A DNA stretch of 64,000 nt from Yoonia sp. R2331 (GCF_041103235.1 NZ_JBGCUN010000001.1:1984001-2048000), one strand, 5' to 3'; counted from the stretch's first letter, positions 27,041 to 36,801 are shown. Numbers and translations: made by a program. The notes: generated by a model not told the origin, from the letters alone.

Positions 27041-27453
27041 GCGCGCGCCGCCGATGAGATCGCCGTCAAAACGGCCATCGCATCGTCCACCTGTGCTGCT
27101 GGCACAAAGGCATGGTCGTGGTGAAAGGCCGCCACCATGTTGCAGGCGATCCCGGCCTCGGCCAGCGCCGTGGCCACCGCCGCCGTCAGCCCGACACCTT
27201 CCAGCGATGAATAGACCCCCAACGTGATCTGCGCCATCGGCTGATCCCCCGCCAGACCGGCCGCGTCTGCCTGTGCTTGCGTCAGGATCAGCGTCATATC
27301 CTCGACCTCGCGAAAGGTGCACAGCGCCTGCGTTGCGAGCTCCGCAAGCCTTGGATCGTCAAATCCAACCTTGCAGAAATGCACCACCCCCGGCACCGGC
27401 GTTGGCGTCATCCCCGCCAACATCCCGCCCAGATCAGCAACCGTCCCGGTCAT
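27037..27453 (-). CDS. ACT-domain protein
   Basis: 138 residues. The second half, YSSLEGVGLTAAVATALAEA then GIACNMVAAFHHDHAFVP, is the typical ACT fold seen in small CASTOR/DUF-type ACT proteins that bind amino acids. The N-terminal half (PVPGVVHFCKV, MTLILTQAQADAAGL) is a second, degenerate ACT-like unit. The start overlaps the upstream isomerase gene as ATGA (27450-27453). Regulatory partner unknown. Confidence 0.8.
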   Translation of the reverse strand: MTGTVADLGGMLAGMTPTPVPGVVHFCKVGFDDPRLAELATQALCTFREVEDMTLILTQAQADAAGLAGDQPMAQITLGVYSSLEGVGLTAAVATALAEAGIACNMVAAFHHDHAFVPAAQVDDAMAVLTAISSAARA

Positions 27454-27785
27454 CTGCCGACCCCAAAGTGGGTGTTGGTGACATAGAATTCCTCGTTGAA
27501 CCGCAGCCCCAGCGAAAACGCGCAGGGCGTCGGGATCTCGCGCTTGATCGCCACTTCAAGCGCGTCCAGCAGCTTGGTCCGAAACGCCCTGTTGCGGTGC
27601 GGCTTATACAAAAGCGAGATATCAATCATGATGTGACTGTGGTGCGACACGCTTGCAGGGTATGCCCGCCCCTTGCAGGCCCCCGCACCGGGATCATGGT
27701 CCTGAATGACCTCTTCGATCCGGGTCAGAATGCGGTAGGGATCAATCGCCAAATCATCGGAATACTTGATCTCTGCGTGGGGCAT
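27450..27785 (-). CDS. 5-carboxymethyl-2-hydroxymuconate isomerase-like protein (tautomerase fold)
   Basis: 111 residues. The protein begins [12 protein letters not shown], placing the catalytic Pro right after the start Met, as in HpaF/CHMI isomerases. SVSHHSHIMIDISLLYKPHR and the closing FSLGLRFNEEFYVTNTHFG fit the same family. The start overlaps the mraY stop as TAATG (27783-27787). No other homoprotocatechuate pathway gene is near, so its substrate is open. Confidence 0.82.
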   Translation of the reverse strand: MPHAEIKYSDDLAIDPYRILTRIEEVIQDHDPGAGACKGRAYPASVSHHSHIMIDISLLYKPHRNRAFRTKLLDALEVAIKREIPTPCAFSLGLRFNEEFYVTNTHFGVGR

Positions 27786-28867
27786 TACCGCACCTTCAGC
27801 GTCGCCAGACCAATCATCGCCAGGATCAGGCTGATGATCCAGAACCGGATCACAATCGTCGATTCCGCCCAACCCTTTTTCTCGTAGTGGTGGTGGATCG
27901 GCGCCATCAGGAACACGCGCTTGCCCGTGGCCTTGAAATAGAACACCTGAATGATCACGCTCAGGGCCTCGACCACGAACAACCCGCCGACAATCGCCAA
28001 AACGATCTCGTGCTTGGTCGCCACCGCAATCGCACCCAGCGCGCCGCCCAACGCCAATGACCCTGTGTCCCCCATAAACACGGCAGCCGGTGGCGCATTG
28101 TACCACAGAAAACCAAGGCCCCCGCCGATCAGCCCGGCGGCAAAGATCAAGATCTCACCCGATCCGGGCACATAGTGCAGGCCAAGGCTCTCGGAAAAAT
28201 CCACGCGGCCCACGAAATAGGCGATAATCCCGAATGTGCCTGCGGCAATCATCACCGGCATGATCGCCAGACCGTCCAGACCATCCGTCAGGTTCACCGC
28301 ATTCGCGGCTCCTACAATGACGATGACCGCAAAGGGCACAAACAGCAGACCAAGGTTGATCAGCGTATCCTTGAACACCGGCACGGCAAGCTGGTTCACC
28401 AATCCCTCGGGGTGATATTGCGCCGCCCAAAAGCCCGCAATCCCGGCAATCAGTAACCCCAACAAAATGCGCACCCGACCAGACACACCGGCCGTATTCT
28501 GTTTGCTGACCTTGGCATAATCATCGGCAAATCCAATCAGCGCAAAGGACAACGTCACAAACAGCACCAGCCAGACATAAGGGTTGTCCCACCGCGCCCA
28601 CAGCAAGGTCGATGTGGTCAGCGCGCCCACAATCAGCAATCCGCCCATCGTCGGCGTGCCCGCCTTGACGAAATGACCCTCTGGGCCGTCGTCGCGGATC
28701 GGCTGGCCCTTGCCCTGTTTGCGCCGCAAGACGTTGATCAATGGCAGCCCGAACATGAACCCGAACAAAAGCGAGGTCATGAACGCCCCACCTGCGCGGA
28801 ACGTGATGTACCGGAACAGATTGAAAAAGTCGCCGCCATCTGACCAGGCTGTCAACCAATACAACAT
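27785..28867 (-). CDS. mraY: Phospho-MurNAc-pentapeptide translocase MraY
   Basis: 360 residues, about ten transmembrane helices. MraY moves phospho-MurNAc-pentapeptide to undecaprenyl phosphate, giving lipid I. The catalytic aspartate pair is in [20 protein letters not shown], and [16 protein letters not shown] and the histidine loop [15 protein letters not shown] are all present. It is preceded by murF (29-base gap) and translationally linked to the isomerase gene after it. Confidence 0.98.
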   Translation of the reverse strand: MLYWLTAWSDGGDFFNLFRYITFRAGGAFMTSLLFGFMFGLPLINVLRRKQGKGQPIRDDGPEGHFVKAGTPTMGGLLIVGALTTSTLLWARWDNPYVWLVLFVTLSFALIGFADDYAKVSKQNTAGVSGRVRILLGLLIAGIAGFWAAQYHPEGLVNQLAVPVFKDTLINLGLLFVPFAVIVIVGAANAVNLTDGLDGLAIMPVMIAAGTFGIIAYFVGRVDFSESLGLHYVPGSGEILIFAAGLIGGGLGFLWYNAPPAAVFMGDTGSLALGGALGAIAVATKHEIVLAIVGGLFVVEALSVIIQVFYFKATGKRVFLMAPIHHHYEKKGWAESTIVIRFWIISLILAMIGLATLKVR

Positions 28868-28896
28868 CCGCTCTGCCCCTTCGTTTCTTATCTAAA

Positions 28897-30312
28897 TCAG
28901 CGATGCCCGAGTTTGCGAATGGCGTCAACAATCAGGCTGACTTTGCTGCCCTTTGACCCCTTCACCAGCACCACATCGCCCGCATCCACCAGTTGGGTGG
29001 CCGCACTGGCCCCCGCCTCAGCCGCCGCGAACCACTGCCCGCGCTGTGCCTCTGGCAGGACATCATGCAAATGTTTCATGCGTGGACCCACGCAATGCAC
29101 CAACTCCAGCGCCTGCAGGTGCGGATCATCCGCAAGGCCCGCATGGATCGCCGCCTCGTCCGGCCCAAGTTCCAGCATATCGCCCAGAATCGCGACGCGG
29201 CGGCCCTTGACGATCCGTCCGACACCATCAACCGGGGTCGCGGCCGCCAACACTTCGAGTGCGGCGGACAATGACGTCGGATTGGCGTTAAAGGCATCGT
29301 CAATCAGATCAATGGTTTCATCCTCTGATCCTGCATCCAACGCCACGATGCTGCGCGACCCGCGCCCTTGCGGCGGCACCCACAGGGCCATGTCCTGTGC
29401 CGCAATCGCCGGGTCCGCGCCCAAAGCCTCGCAAACCGCCAAGGCCCCCAGCGCATTCATCGCAAAGTGCCGTCCGGGCAGCGACAGTTTGAACAGATAG
29501 GCATCGTCGCGGTGGGTCGCCTCGATCACCGTGGCCGAATCCGTGACCCGCACCATGCCCAAGGCCCAATCGGTTGCGGTGCTACCAAAGCTTTGGATCG
29601 CAAAGCCTTGATCCTGCGCGTATTTTCTTAAGATCGGCGCGGTCGGAATATCGGCGTTCAGCACCGCAATGCCGCCCGGCTCCAACCCCTCCACAATGCT
29701 GGCCTTCTCGCGCGCGATCCCGTCAAGATCGTCAAACGCCTCAAGATGTGCCGCCGCCACCGTGGTCACCATCGCCACATGTGGCCGCGTCATTTTCGAC
29801 AAGGGCGCGATCTCGCCGGGGTTGCTCATCCCCATCTCGATCACCGCATATTCGGTGTCGCGCGGCATTCGCGCCAGCGTCAGCGGCACGCCCCAATGGT
29901 TGTTGTAACTCGCGACAGAGGCATGGGTCCGCCCTTGCCGCGCCAACACGCAGCTCAGCATTTCCTTGGTCGAGGTTTTCCCCACCGAACCCGTCACCCC
30001 GACGATCCGGGCATCCGTCCGCGCGCGGGCGGCTGTGCCCATCGCACCCAAGGCCGCCAGCACGTCATCCACGATCAACAGCGGCGCATCTTCGGCCACG
30101 CCCGCGGGCCGATGGGTAACAAGTGCCGCCCCAGCCCCCTTTTCAAAGGCCATCGCCACAAATTCATGCCCGTCGCGCACATCCGTCAGCGCCACGAACA
30201 GATCACCTTCCGCGATGGTGCGGGTATCAATCGACACACCATTGGCCTGCCAGTCCCCGGTCGTGGTGCCGCCCGTGGCCGCCGCCGCCTCTGCCGCTGT
30301 CCACAGGCTCAT
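28897..30312 (-). CDS. murF: UDP-MurNAc-tripeptide--D-Ala-D-Ala ligase MurF
   Basis: 471 residues. The ATP loop is VGVTGSVGKTSTKEM; SYNNHWGVPLTLARMP and DAFNANPTSLSAALEVL are the conserved MurF blocks. The enzyme adds D-Ala-D-Ala, supplied by DdlB, to the UDP-MurNAc tripeptide. The start overlaps the murE stop as ATGA (30309-30312). Confidence 0.97.
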   Translation of the reverse strand: MSLWTAAEAAAATGGTTTGDWQANGVSIDTRTIAEGDLFVALTDVRDGHEFVAMAFEKGAGAALVTHRPAGVAEDAPLLIVDDVLAALGAMGTAARARTDARIVGVTGSVGKTSTKEMLSCVLARQGRTHASVASYNNHWGVPLTLARMPRDTEYAVIEMGMSNPGEIAPLSKMTRPHVAMVTTVAAAHLEAFDDLDGIAREKASIVEGLEPGGIAVLNADIPTAPILRKYAQDQGFAIQSFGSTATDWALGMVRVTDSATVIEATHRDDAYLFKLSLPGRHFAMNALGALAVCEALGADPAIAAQDMALWVPPQGRGSRSIVALDAGSEDETIDLIDDAFNANPTSLSAALEVLAAATPVDGVGRIVKGRRVAILGDMLELGPDEAAIHAGLADDPHLQALELVHCVGPRMKHLHDVLPEAQRGQWFAAAEAGASAATQLVDAGDVVLVKGSKGSKVSLIVDAIRKLGHR

Positions 30313-31787
30313 ATCCGGCCCTCCAATGCGGCCACGGCAACGCTGGCTTGCTCCACATCATCAAACGGCAGCACCGTGTCGCCCACGATCTGCCCGCTTT
30401 CGTGGCCCTTGCCCGCGATCAACAGCGCGTCCCCGGCCCCCAGCGCGTCAATGCCGCGCAGGATTGCTTCGGCCCGGTCGCCCACTTCAAAGACCTGCTC
30501 ACAATCGCCCTCAACCGCACCGGCCATCACCGCGGCGCGGATGCCGGCGGGGTCTTCGCTGCGCGGGTTGTCGTCGGTGACAATCACCACATCCGCCTGA
30601 TCCGCCGCCGCACGGCCCATCAGCGGCCGCTTGCCTGCGTCGCGGTCACCGCCTGCGCCCACAATCACAATCAGCTTGCCCATCACATGCGGCCGCAGCG
30701 CGCGCAGCGCAGTTTCGACCGCATCGGGTGTATGAGCATAATCTACAAACACCGCCGCCCCGTTTTCGCGAGTCGCAGCCAGCTCCATCCGGCCCCTGAC
30801 CGTGGTCAGCTCTGGCAGTACGCTGAACACATCACCGGGGATCGCGCCTGCCGCAATCGCCAATCCAGCCGCCAGCAGCACGTTTTCCGCCTGAAACCCA
30901 CCCATCAGATCCAGACGCGCCTGATAGGGCCGGTCCTGCCAGCTAAACCGCACGTCCTGACCCGTGGCGTCAAACCGCTGGCCCAACAGGCGCAACCGGC
31001 ACCCCTCTGCCCGGCCCACGCCGATCACCTCTTGCCCGCGGTATTCGCACAATGAGGCCACATCCGGCCCCTTGGGATCATCCATGTTGACGACGGCCAC
31101 ACCGTCCTCTGACAGCACCCGCGTAAACAGCCCCATCTTGGCGTCGAAATACGCCTCAAACGTCGCGTGATAATCCAGATGGTCCTGGGTGAAATTCGTG
31201 AACCCCGCCGCCGTCAACAACACCCCGTCAAGCCGCCGCTGGTCCAGCCCGTGGCTGGACGCCTCCATGGCCACATGCGTGATCTCATTGGCCTCAGCCT
31301 CAGCCAAGACCTTGTGCAATGTGACAGGTTCGGGCGTGGTATGCTTCAGCGGATAGGCCCATGCGCCCTCAACACCCGTGGTGCCAAGGTTGACCGCTGC
31401 CAGCCCCAGCGCCTCCCAGATCTGCCGTGTAAACGTCGACACCGAGGTCTTGCCGTTGGTCCCCGTGACCGCCACCACCGTTCCGGGATGCGGGCCAAAC
31501 CATAGGCTTGCAGTCTGCGCCAAGGCCGCACGTGGGTCCTGCGCCACAACCACCGCCACGTCGACGTCGATCAACGCGGCCCCCTTGGCATCGGTCAGCA
31601 CCGCCACGGCCCCGTCTTCCACCGCCTGCGCCACAAAGGTCGCACCATGCACCACCGTGCCGGGCATCGCCGCAAACAGGTACCCGGGCCGCACCGCGCG
31701 GCTGTCCACCGCAATGCCGCTGATCTGCGCCTCGCGCCCGCCCTGCGCGGTCAGCCCCAGCTCTGCCAATGATGATGTCTTGCCCAT
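30309..31787 (-). CDS. murE: UDP-MurNAc-L-Ala-D-Glu--meso-diaminopimelate ligase MurE
   Basis: 492 residues from ATG 31787 (GAGGGG upstream). A GTG at 31793 is an in-frame alternative. The ATP loop is VVAVTGTNGKTSVSTF. DDNPRSEDPAGI contains the DNPR motif of enzymes that use meso-diaminopimelate instead of lysine, so the peptidoglycan is of the DAP type. It begins 9 bases after ftsI. Confidence 0.97.
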   Translation of the reverse strand: MGKTSSLAELGLTAQGGREAQISGIAVDSRAVRPGYLFAAMPGTVVHGATFVAQAVEDGAVAVLTDAKGAALIDVDVAVVVAQDPRAALAQTASLWFGPHPGTVVAVTGTNGKTSVSTFTRQIWEALGLAAVNLGTTGVEGAWAYPLKHTTPEPVTLHKVLAEAEANEITHVAMEASSHGLDQRRLDGVLLTAAGFTNFTQDHLDYHATFEAYFDAKMGLFTRVLSEDGVAVVNMDDPKGPDVASLCEYRGQEVIGVGRAEGCRLRLLGQRFDATGQDVRFSWQDRPYQARLDLMGGFQAENVLLAAGLAIAAGAIPGDVFSVLPELTTVRGRMELAATRENGAAVFVDYAHTPDAVETALRALRPHVMGKLIVIVGAGGDRDAGKRPLMGRAAADQADVVIVTDDNPRSEDPAGIRAAVMAGAVEGDCEQVFEVGDRAEAILRGIDALGAGDALLIAGKGHESGQIVGDTVLPFDDVEQASVAVAALEGRI

Positions 31788-31796
31788 GACCACCCC

Positions 31797-33581
31797 TCAG
31801 TTTGAGGTGAGTGTTACACCGACCGGTTCCAGACTTTCAATCTGCGGACGTACACCCAACAGTGGGGCCACCCGGCGGATCATCTCTGCGGCCACCGGCA
31901 CAGCCGTCCAACCGGCGGTGCGGCGCGGCTTGTCACCGCTGGTCTCGCTGGGTTCATCCAGCGTGACGATCAACACATATTGCGGATCATTGGCCGGAAA
32001 GACGCTGGCAAACGTCGCAATCACCTTGTCATCATAGTAACCGCCACCGTTTTCCTTGGGCTTATCCGCTGTCCCGGTCTTGCCGCCGACCTCGTAGCCC
32101 GGCACCTCCCCGAAAGAGGCCGTGCCACGCACCACCACCTGCCGCAACATCTCGCGCGCGATCCGGCTGACCTGCGGGCTGACCACCTGCGGCCCCGCTT
32201 GCGCGCGATCCTGCTTGAGCAACGTCGGTTCCACCCGTGTTCCGCCATTCAGCAAACTGGCATAGCCCGCCGCCAGATGCAGCGGTGACGACGACAACCC
32301 ATGCCCGTAAGAGATTGTCATCGTTGAGATTTCAGACCACTGACGGGGGAACAGCGGCGCACCGCTGGGCGCCTCCTGCATTTCCACCGGGGTCGCTTCC
32401 AGGAACCCAAGCTCGCCCAGGAATTCCTTTTGCCGCGCGCCGCCAACCATCATCGCAATCCGCGCCGTGCCAATGTTGGACGACTTCACAATCACATCCG
32501 TGGCCGACAATTCCGGGCCATAGTCGTGGAAATCCCGAATCCGGAACCGGCCCCAGGTCAGCGGGCCCTTGGTGTCGATCATCGTGTTGGCATTCACCAG
32601 ACCCAAATCAATCGCCTGTGCTACGGCAAAGATCTTGAAGGTCGAGCCAAGCTCATAGACCCCCTGCACCGCGCGGTTAAAGAGCGGGCTGTCGCTCTGA
32701 TCGCCCTGCGTCAGCACCTGCGGCCGGTTGTTCGGGTCAAAATCCGGCAGGCTGACCATCGAAATGACCTCGCCGGTGTGAATATCCATCAAGACGCTGG
32801 CTGCACCCTTGGCGTTCATGATCCGCATCCCGCCGTCCAGCACCTCTTCGGCCGCCGCTTGCACGGTCAGGTCCAGTGACAACTCCAGCGGGGCACCTTC
32901 ATTGGCCGGATCGCGCAGATAGTCGTCAAACCGACGTTCGACACCCGCGACACCAATCACCTCAGCACTCGACACGCCCTCGCGCCCATAAGACGCACCG
33001 CCCATGACATGCGCGGCAATCGGCCCGTTGGGATAAAGCCGCATCTCGCGCGGACCAAAAAGCAAACCGGGGCTGCCGATGTCATGCACCAACTGCATCT
33101 GCTCTGGGCTTATCTGCTTGCGAATCCACAAGAATTTCCGGCTGCCGGTGAAATCCTTATAGAGTTCTTCGACATCCATTTCAGGGAAAATCGCGGCCAA
33201 CCCTTCGGCGGCGGCGCGCGGGTCCACCATCTGCGGCGGCTGCGCATAAAGGCTATGGGTCTGCAAATTCGTCGCCAGAATCCGCCCGTTGCGGTCCACG
33301 ATATCGGACCTTTGCCCAATGATCGGATTGCCCACCGTGCGCGCGCGCGGTTCTTCCGGCACTGATGACGCCAGCGCCCCCATCTGCGCCCCAATTGTCA
33401 GGAACGCGCTAAAGAACACGCCCCCCAGCACCAGCAACCGCCCCTCAGCCCGAAACCGGGCCTTGTCGCGCATCTCTTCATGGCGGCGCGCAAGGTTTTC
33501 CGCCTCGATGGCGTCGGGGTTTTCGCCCACTTCGCGGGCTTTCAGGATACGGGCCAGCGGGCGCAGCGGCGTGCGGATCAT
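31797..33581 (-). CDS. ftsI: Septal transpeptidase FtsI (PBP3)
   Basis: 594 residues. One N-terminal membrane anchor (LLVLGGVFFSAFLTIGAQ), a dimerisation domain, then the transpeptidase domain: serine S313 in GSTFK, the SSN motif at 367-369, and KTGT in YEVGGKTGTADKP near residue 495. It cross-links septal peptidoglycan with FtsW. The start overlaps the ftsL stop as ATGA (33578-33581). Confidence 0.97.
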   Translation of the reverse strand: MIRTPLRPLARILKAREVGENPDAIEAENLARRHEEMRDKARFRAEGRLLVLGGVFFSAFLTIGAQMGALASSVPEEPRARTVGNPIIGQRSDIVDRNGRILATNLQTHSLYAQPPQMVDPRAAAEGLAAIFPEMDVEELYKDFTGSRKFLWIRKQISPEQMQLVHDIGSPGLLFGPREMRLYPNGPIAAHVMGGASYGREGVSSAEVIGVAGVERRFDDYLRDPANEGAPLELSLDLTVQAAAEEVLDGGMRIMNAKGAASVLMDIHTGEVISMVSLPDFDPNNRPQVLTQGDQSDSPLFNRAVQGVYELGSTFKIFAVAQAIDLGLVNANTMIDTKGPLTWGRFRIRDFHDYGPELSATDVIVKSSNIGTARIAMMVGGARQKEFLGELGFLEATPVEMQEAPSGAPLFPRQWSEISTMTISYGHGLSSSPLHLAAGYASLLNGGTRVEPTLLKQDRAQAGPQVVSPQVSRIAREMLRQVVVRGTASFGEVPGYEVGGKTGTADKPKENGGGYYDDKVIATFASVFPANDPQYVLIVTLDEPSETSGDKPRRTAGWTAVPVAAEMIRRVAPLLGVRPQIESLEPVGVTLTSN

Positions 33582-33934
33582 AGCGGGTCATCCTCTGTAA
33601 TCGTGACGGAACGCACATCAATCGGGTCGGTGATCGGCAGAATATCGGGCAGCGGATAGATGATCTGGCTGACGTTCCCAAAGGCATCGGGCATCAGCGG
33701 CAGCAGCCCCAACCGATCAAAGTTCAGCTCTGCCAGATCGGCCAGCCGGTCGGGCCGGTTCAGATAGGCCCATTCCGCCCGCAACATCCCCAGCCGCTCG
33801 TGTGCCGCGCCAATCTCGCCATGTAGCCCGCGCACATGCTTGATCGCCTGCTGGGTCTTATAGTTTTCCTGATAGGCCCAGAACCCCAGCCCCATCACCG
33901 CAAACGCGGCCAAAACATAAAACAACGCCTTCAT
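33578..33934 (-). CDS. ftsL: Cell-division protein FtsL
   Basis: 118 residues: a short N-terminal membrane segment ([18 protein letters not shown]), a coiled-coil stretch ([20 protein letters not shown]), then [20 protein letters not shown], typical of alphaproteobacterial FtsL. It forms the FtsQLB complex; no ftsB was seen in the window. Identification relies on size, topology and position between rsmH and ftsI, with ATGA overlaps at both ends. Confidence 0.93.
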   Translation of the reverse strand: MKALFYVLAAFAVMGLGFWAYQENYKTQQAIKHVRGLHGEIGAAHERLGMLRAEWAYLNRPDRLADLAELNFDRLGLLPLMPDAFGNVSQIIYPLPDILPITDPIDVRSVTITEDDPL

Positions 33935-34911
33935 TTCCCGCCCCTCATCATCGGCATGCCCAATTGTTTCGGGTCTATCGCCTCGGCGGGCGCATCCGTG
34001 CGCACCGCCACCCGCAGCTTGGCTGACCTGCTGCGTGGATTCATCGCAAGTTCTTCTGCGTCCGGCCCAATCGCCTTGCGGCTTTTGACCGTAAAGGCCG
34101 CCGCCTCTTTTTCGGTCTCGGGCGCATAGCGGTTGGCGTTGGCGGTCTTGCCCGCGCGCGCCTGAATGAACCGCTTGACCATCCGGTCCTCGACCGAATG
34201 AAACGTCACCACCGCCAATTGCCCGCCGGGCTTCAGCGCGCGTTCCGCTGCCATCAGCCCCTGCCACAACTCGCCATATTCGTCATTCACCGCGATCCGC
34301 AACGCTTGAAAAGTGCGCGTGGCGGGGTGGCTCTGGTTCGGCTTGGGACGCGGCAAACACCCCTCGACAATCTTGGCCAATTCCCCCGTGGTGGTCACCG
34401 GCCGCGCCTTCACAATTGCCTTGGCGATCCGGCGGCTCGCGCGTTCCTCGCCATAAAGGTAAATGATATCAGCCAGTTCCGCCTCGCTCGCCTCATTGCA
34501 GAGGTCCGCCGCTGATGGCCCTTCCTGGCTCATCCGCATATCCAGCGGCCCATCGCGCATGAACGAAAAGCCGCGCTCTGCCAGATCCAACTGCATCGAC
34601 GACACGCCCAGATCCAGCACCACACCGTCCAGATCAGACCCATACTCATCCAGCTTGGAAAACGTGCCTGCGACGGGTTCAATCCGGTCGCCGTAGTCCC
34701 CGATCCAATCCTCGGCCATCTCGAACGCCAGCGGATCACGGTCCACCGCGATCACCTTGTCGGCCCCTGCTTGCAGAAACTCCCGCGTATAGCCGCCCGC
34801 CCCGAATGTCCCATCCAGCCAGACCCCCTGAACAGGGGAAACCGCGCCTAAGATTGCGCGGATCAGAACCGGGATATGTGGGGCTTTGTCTGCGGCAGCT
34901 GACGTGGACAT
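33931..34911 (-). CDS. rsmH: 16S rRNA (cytosine-1402-N4) methyltransferase RsmH
   Basis: 326 residues. The SAM-binding start is [13 protein letters not shown] then [34 protein letters not shown] and the C-terminal [14 protein letters not shown] are family-specific. It methylates C1402 of 16S rRNA in the ribosomal P site. It begins 2 bases after mraZ and overlaps ftsL by ATGA. Confidence 0.97.
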   Translation of the reverse strand: MSTSAAADKAPHIPVLIRAILGAVSPVQGVWLDGTFGAGGYTREFLQAGADKVIAVDRDPLAFEMAEDWIGDYGDRIEPVAGTFSKLDEYGSDLDGVVLDLGVSSMQLDLAERGFSFMRDGPLDMRMSQEGPSAADLCNEASEAELADIIYLYGEERASRRIAKAIVKARPVTTTGELAKIVEGCLPRPKPNQSHPATRTFQALRIAVNDEYGELWQGLMAAERALKPGGQLAVVTFHSVEDRMVKRFIQARAGKTANANRYAPETEKEAAAFTVKSRKAIGPDAEELAMNPRSRSAKLRVAVRTDAPAEAIDPKQLGMPMMRGGK

Positions 34912-34913
34912 CG

Positions 34914-35405
34914 CTACGGCACCATTGATAGCGGGTTAAAGTTCTTGGGCTTATCGCTCAGGAAGTCCTGGACCGGTGCGCTCACCTCGGCGTCGTAATC
35001 CTCGGCCTTCCAAATCTCAAAATGGCTCAACCTGCCACGGAACGATAGCGCGCCTTCCGTCAGACCCAGCTTCTCGCGGCGCTTCAACGGCAGCACCGCG
35101 CGCCCGTCCTTGTCCACTGTCAGCGGCTCGGACTGGGTAATCATCAGATGCGTGATGTGGTCCTTGTTGGGGTCGCTATCGGGCATCGCCTCGATCCGGT
35201 CCATGACCTTGTCGTATTCGGCCACCGAATAGACCTGCAACCGCCCATCCAGGTGGTCACCATAAACAATCTGGCACTTCATCGGCAGGCCAGCCGCCCA
35301 GTCAGGATCGCCACCTTCAAGCACACGACGAAAATCAGCAGGCACGCTCATGCGCCCCTTGCTGTCCACCTTTTGGGTGTGTTCGCCTGTAAACTTCAGT
35401 GCCAC
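34914..35405 (-). CDS. mraZ: Transcriptional regulator MraZ
   Basis: 163 residues, somewhat longer than the common 140-150. Two AbrB-like units carry the family motifs: [15 protein letters not shown] and [19 protein letters not shown]. The start is GTG at 35405 (reading MALKFTGEH), with GGGACG about 6 bases upstream. MraZ represses the dcw operon in other bacteria. The leader contains a strong intrinsic terminator only 36 bases before the start codon, so mraZ and the genes after it depend on read-through or a second promoter. Confidence 0.95.
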   Translation of the reverse strand: MALKFTGEHTQKVDSKGRMSVPADFRRVLEGGDPDWAAGLPMKCQIVYGDHLDGRLQVYSVAEYDKVMDRIEAMPDSDPNKDHITHLMITQSEPLTVDKDGRAVLPLKRREKLGLTEGALSFRGRLSHFEIWKAEDYDAEVSAPVQDFLSDKPKNFNPLSMVP

Positions 35406-35440
35406 TTACGTCCCGTCTTTCGTTTCGTCCTTCGAATGTG

Positions 35441-35480
35441 AAAACGGCGGATTGAGCTGCTGCCACTGCTCAATCCGCCG
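35441..35480 (-). terminator. Intrinsic terminator in the mraZ leader (3' end of putative UpsM)
   Basis: A perfect 13-bp stem (35445-35457 with 35468-35480, ten-base loop) is followed on the minus strand by TTTTC. It lies between the dcw promoter region and mraZ. In Rhodobacter sphaeroides partial termination at such a site produces the sRNA UpsM while some transcripts continue into mraZ. Confidence 0.82.
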
Positions 35481-35650
35481 CCCTCTGCCCCGTGGGGGCT
35501 AGTCCAGCTGCGCGCGCCACCTGGGGGGATGTCTGCTCGCTCGCGCGCCGGATCTCTTTGTTCAGTAATTCGGGGGCCTGTATGAAACCTGACTTTTGCC
35601 GGTTGGGATCTTGTCGTCCCTTTGATCGTTTGCCCGTCGTTACCGTGCAC
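35441..35650 (-). ncRNA. upsM: Putative UpsM small RNA (mraZ 5' leader)
   Basis: The roughly 200 bases before the leader terminator hold no recognised gene. They contain further inverted repeats (GGGGGCTAG / CTAGCCCCC-like pairs near 35490-35505 and GC-rich runs). Known biology: UpsM of R. sphaeroides, about 200 nt, is transcribed from the mraZ promoter, terminates before mraZ, and is cleaved by RNase E with the help of StsR. Matching position, strand and terminator support homology by synteny. Sequence homology was not tested, and the 5' end given is approximate. Confidence 0.5.
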
Positions 35651-35689
35651 TCTTTGTGCCGGAACCACATGGTTCTGTCCACACTTTTC

Positions 35690-35845
35690 TGGGATTTTTG
35701 TGAACTAACGTGAATCTGTGCGATCGCCAGACACCACCAAATCTAGATCTCCGCGACGCGTGACACTACATGTTGTGCCAGCAAGAAGTTGCCGATCAAC
35801 ATGCGCTCACGCTCTCGCGATTCACACACCGACACAAAAATCCCA
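35690..35845. repeat. 13-bp inverted repeat upstream of the dcw leader
   Basis: TGGGATTTTTGTG at 35690-35702 recurs as its exact reverse complement at 35833-35845, 130 bases apart. Between the arms no gene was recognised. TGGG-type words are the core of known MraZ boxes, but the regular 10-base spacing is missing, so this is not called an MraZ operator. Confidence 0.5.
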
Positions 35846-35880
35846 ACTTTTTTCGAAATCCCCCGCCCCAACGGCAATAA

Positions 35881-35898
35881 CGGGGCCATAAGACCCCG
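35881..35898 (-). terminator. Weak hairpin after the 35977 gene
   Basis: A 7-bp stem (35881-35887 with 35892-35898, one G-U pair, loop ATAA/TTAT) is followed on the minus strand by TTATTGCC rather than a full T-run. It may end the two-gene unit 37922-35977 before the dcw promoter region. The rest of 35846-35976 shows nothing recognisable. Confidence 0.35.
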
Positions 35899-35976
35899 CG
35901 CACGCCGGTAAAACCATGCGATTCACACGATTTGATTCGGCCCGAACCAATCGATTCCGTGAATTCCCAACTGGGA

Positions 35977-36801
35977 CTAGCTGTCAGACCCCGGCACGAT
36001 CGCAGAGACTTTGACCCGCACAAAGACCCGCTCTGCCTCTGGGGTTGCGTCGTTCCGGCGGAAATTCACGTCCACCTCTTCGACCACGCAATTGCCGTAA
36101 GTCTCACGCAGGGCCGCGCATTGCGTGACGACCTGCGCATAGCTCAGGCGGCGCACCGCGTCCTGATCGGCGCGGTCGCCGCGCGGACGCTCGCCATCAT
36201 AAACGTCAAACCATTCTGCCACCGTGCGCAGGTTTTCGACCAGCGGTACATCGCCCGGCGCGGCCTCTGCGACAAATGCGATCTTGGCATCGACTTGATA
36301 GATGTTGTCCTCTTCCGCCGACACCCGCGCGCTCAGCACTTGGCAAGCCACTGCCAGTTCTTCCAACAACAGCGGGCACTCGCGTTCGCGCAAATAGCGC
36401 GGCACTTGCGCCAGCGCAAAAGTATCTCGGTCCACCTCTGGCGGCGACATCATTCCCGCAGGTATCAAATCGGCCAGATGGACAAACTGGTCAATCTCGA
36501 CCACATGCTCCCGGTTCAGCGTCGCCACGTCCAACACACCCTCGGCCTCTGCGTCTTCAACAGCCGTGATCGCCTTGCCGGTCACCGTCACGATCAGGTT
36601 TTCCAGAAAGCTCAGCCCCTCACCCTCTGGCCGGTCCGCCAGAATAGCCTCTTCCAACTGGTCGCGCCGTTCAACCGCTGGCCCCTCTTGCGCTTGGGCC
36701 ACCTCGCCCTGCCCCGTACCAAAGGTGACGACGGCAAAAAACGCGAGCGCGCTCAGGAACAGACCACCAACCAGAAACTGCAGAATACGAAAAAACAACA
36801 T
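35977..36801 (-). CDS. Unknown membrane-anchored protein (second of a pair)
   Basis: 274 residues from ATG 36801, which overlaps the preceding TGA (TGATG). An N-terminal membrane helix (FLVGGLFLSALAFFAVVTF) is followed by a likely periplasmic body with paired cysteines (RECPLLLEELAVACQVL; VTQCAALRETYGNCVVEEV) and many acidic residues. The end, VFVRVKVSAIVPGSDS, looks like a closing beta strand. No family recognised. It is co-directional and translationally coupled with 36801-37922 and lies just upstream of the dcw leader. Confidence 0.78.
   Translation of the reverse strand: MLFFRILQFLVGGLFLSALAFFAVVTFGTGQGEVAQAQEGPAVERRDQLEEAILADRPEGEGLSFLENLIVTVTGKAITAVEDAEAEGVLDVATLNREHVVEIDQFVHLADLIPAGMMSPPEVDRDTFALAQVPRYLRERECPLLLEELAVACQVLSARVSAEEDNIYQVDAKIAFVAEAAPGDVPLVENLRTVAEWFDVYDGERPRGDRADQDAVRRLSYAQVVTQCAALRETYGNCVVEEVDVNFRRNDATPEAERVFVRVKVSAIVPGSDS

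Noticed and set aside
35470-35682. 70-codon minus-strand frame before mraZ
   Set aside because: It lies within the proposed UpsM RNA, has no convincing ribosome site, and ends inside the terminator stem. A leader peptide cannot be excluded.
35406-35976. RNase P RNA in the mraZ upstream region
   Set aside because: The conserved GAGGAAAGTCCGG-type core was looked for on the minus strand and not found.
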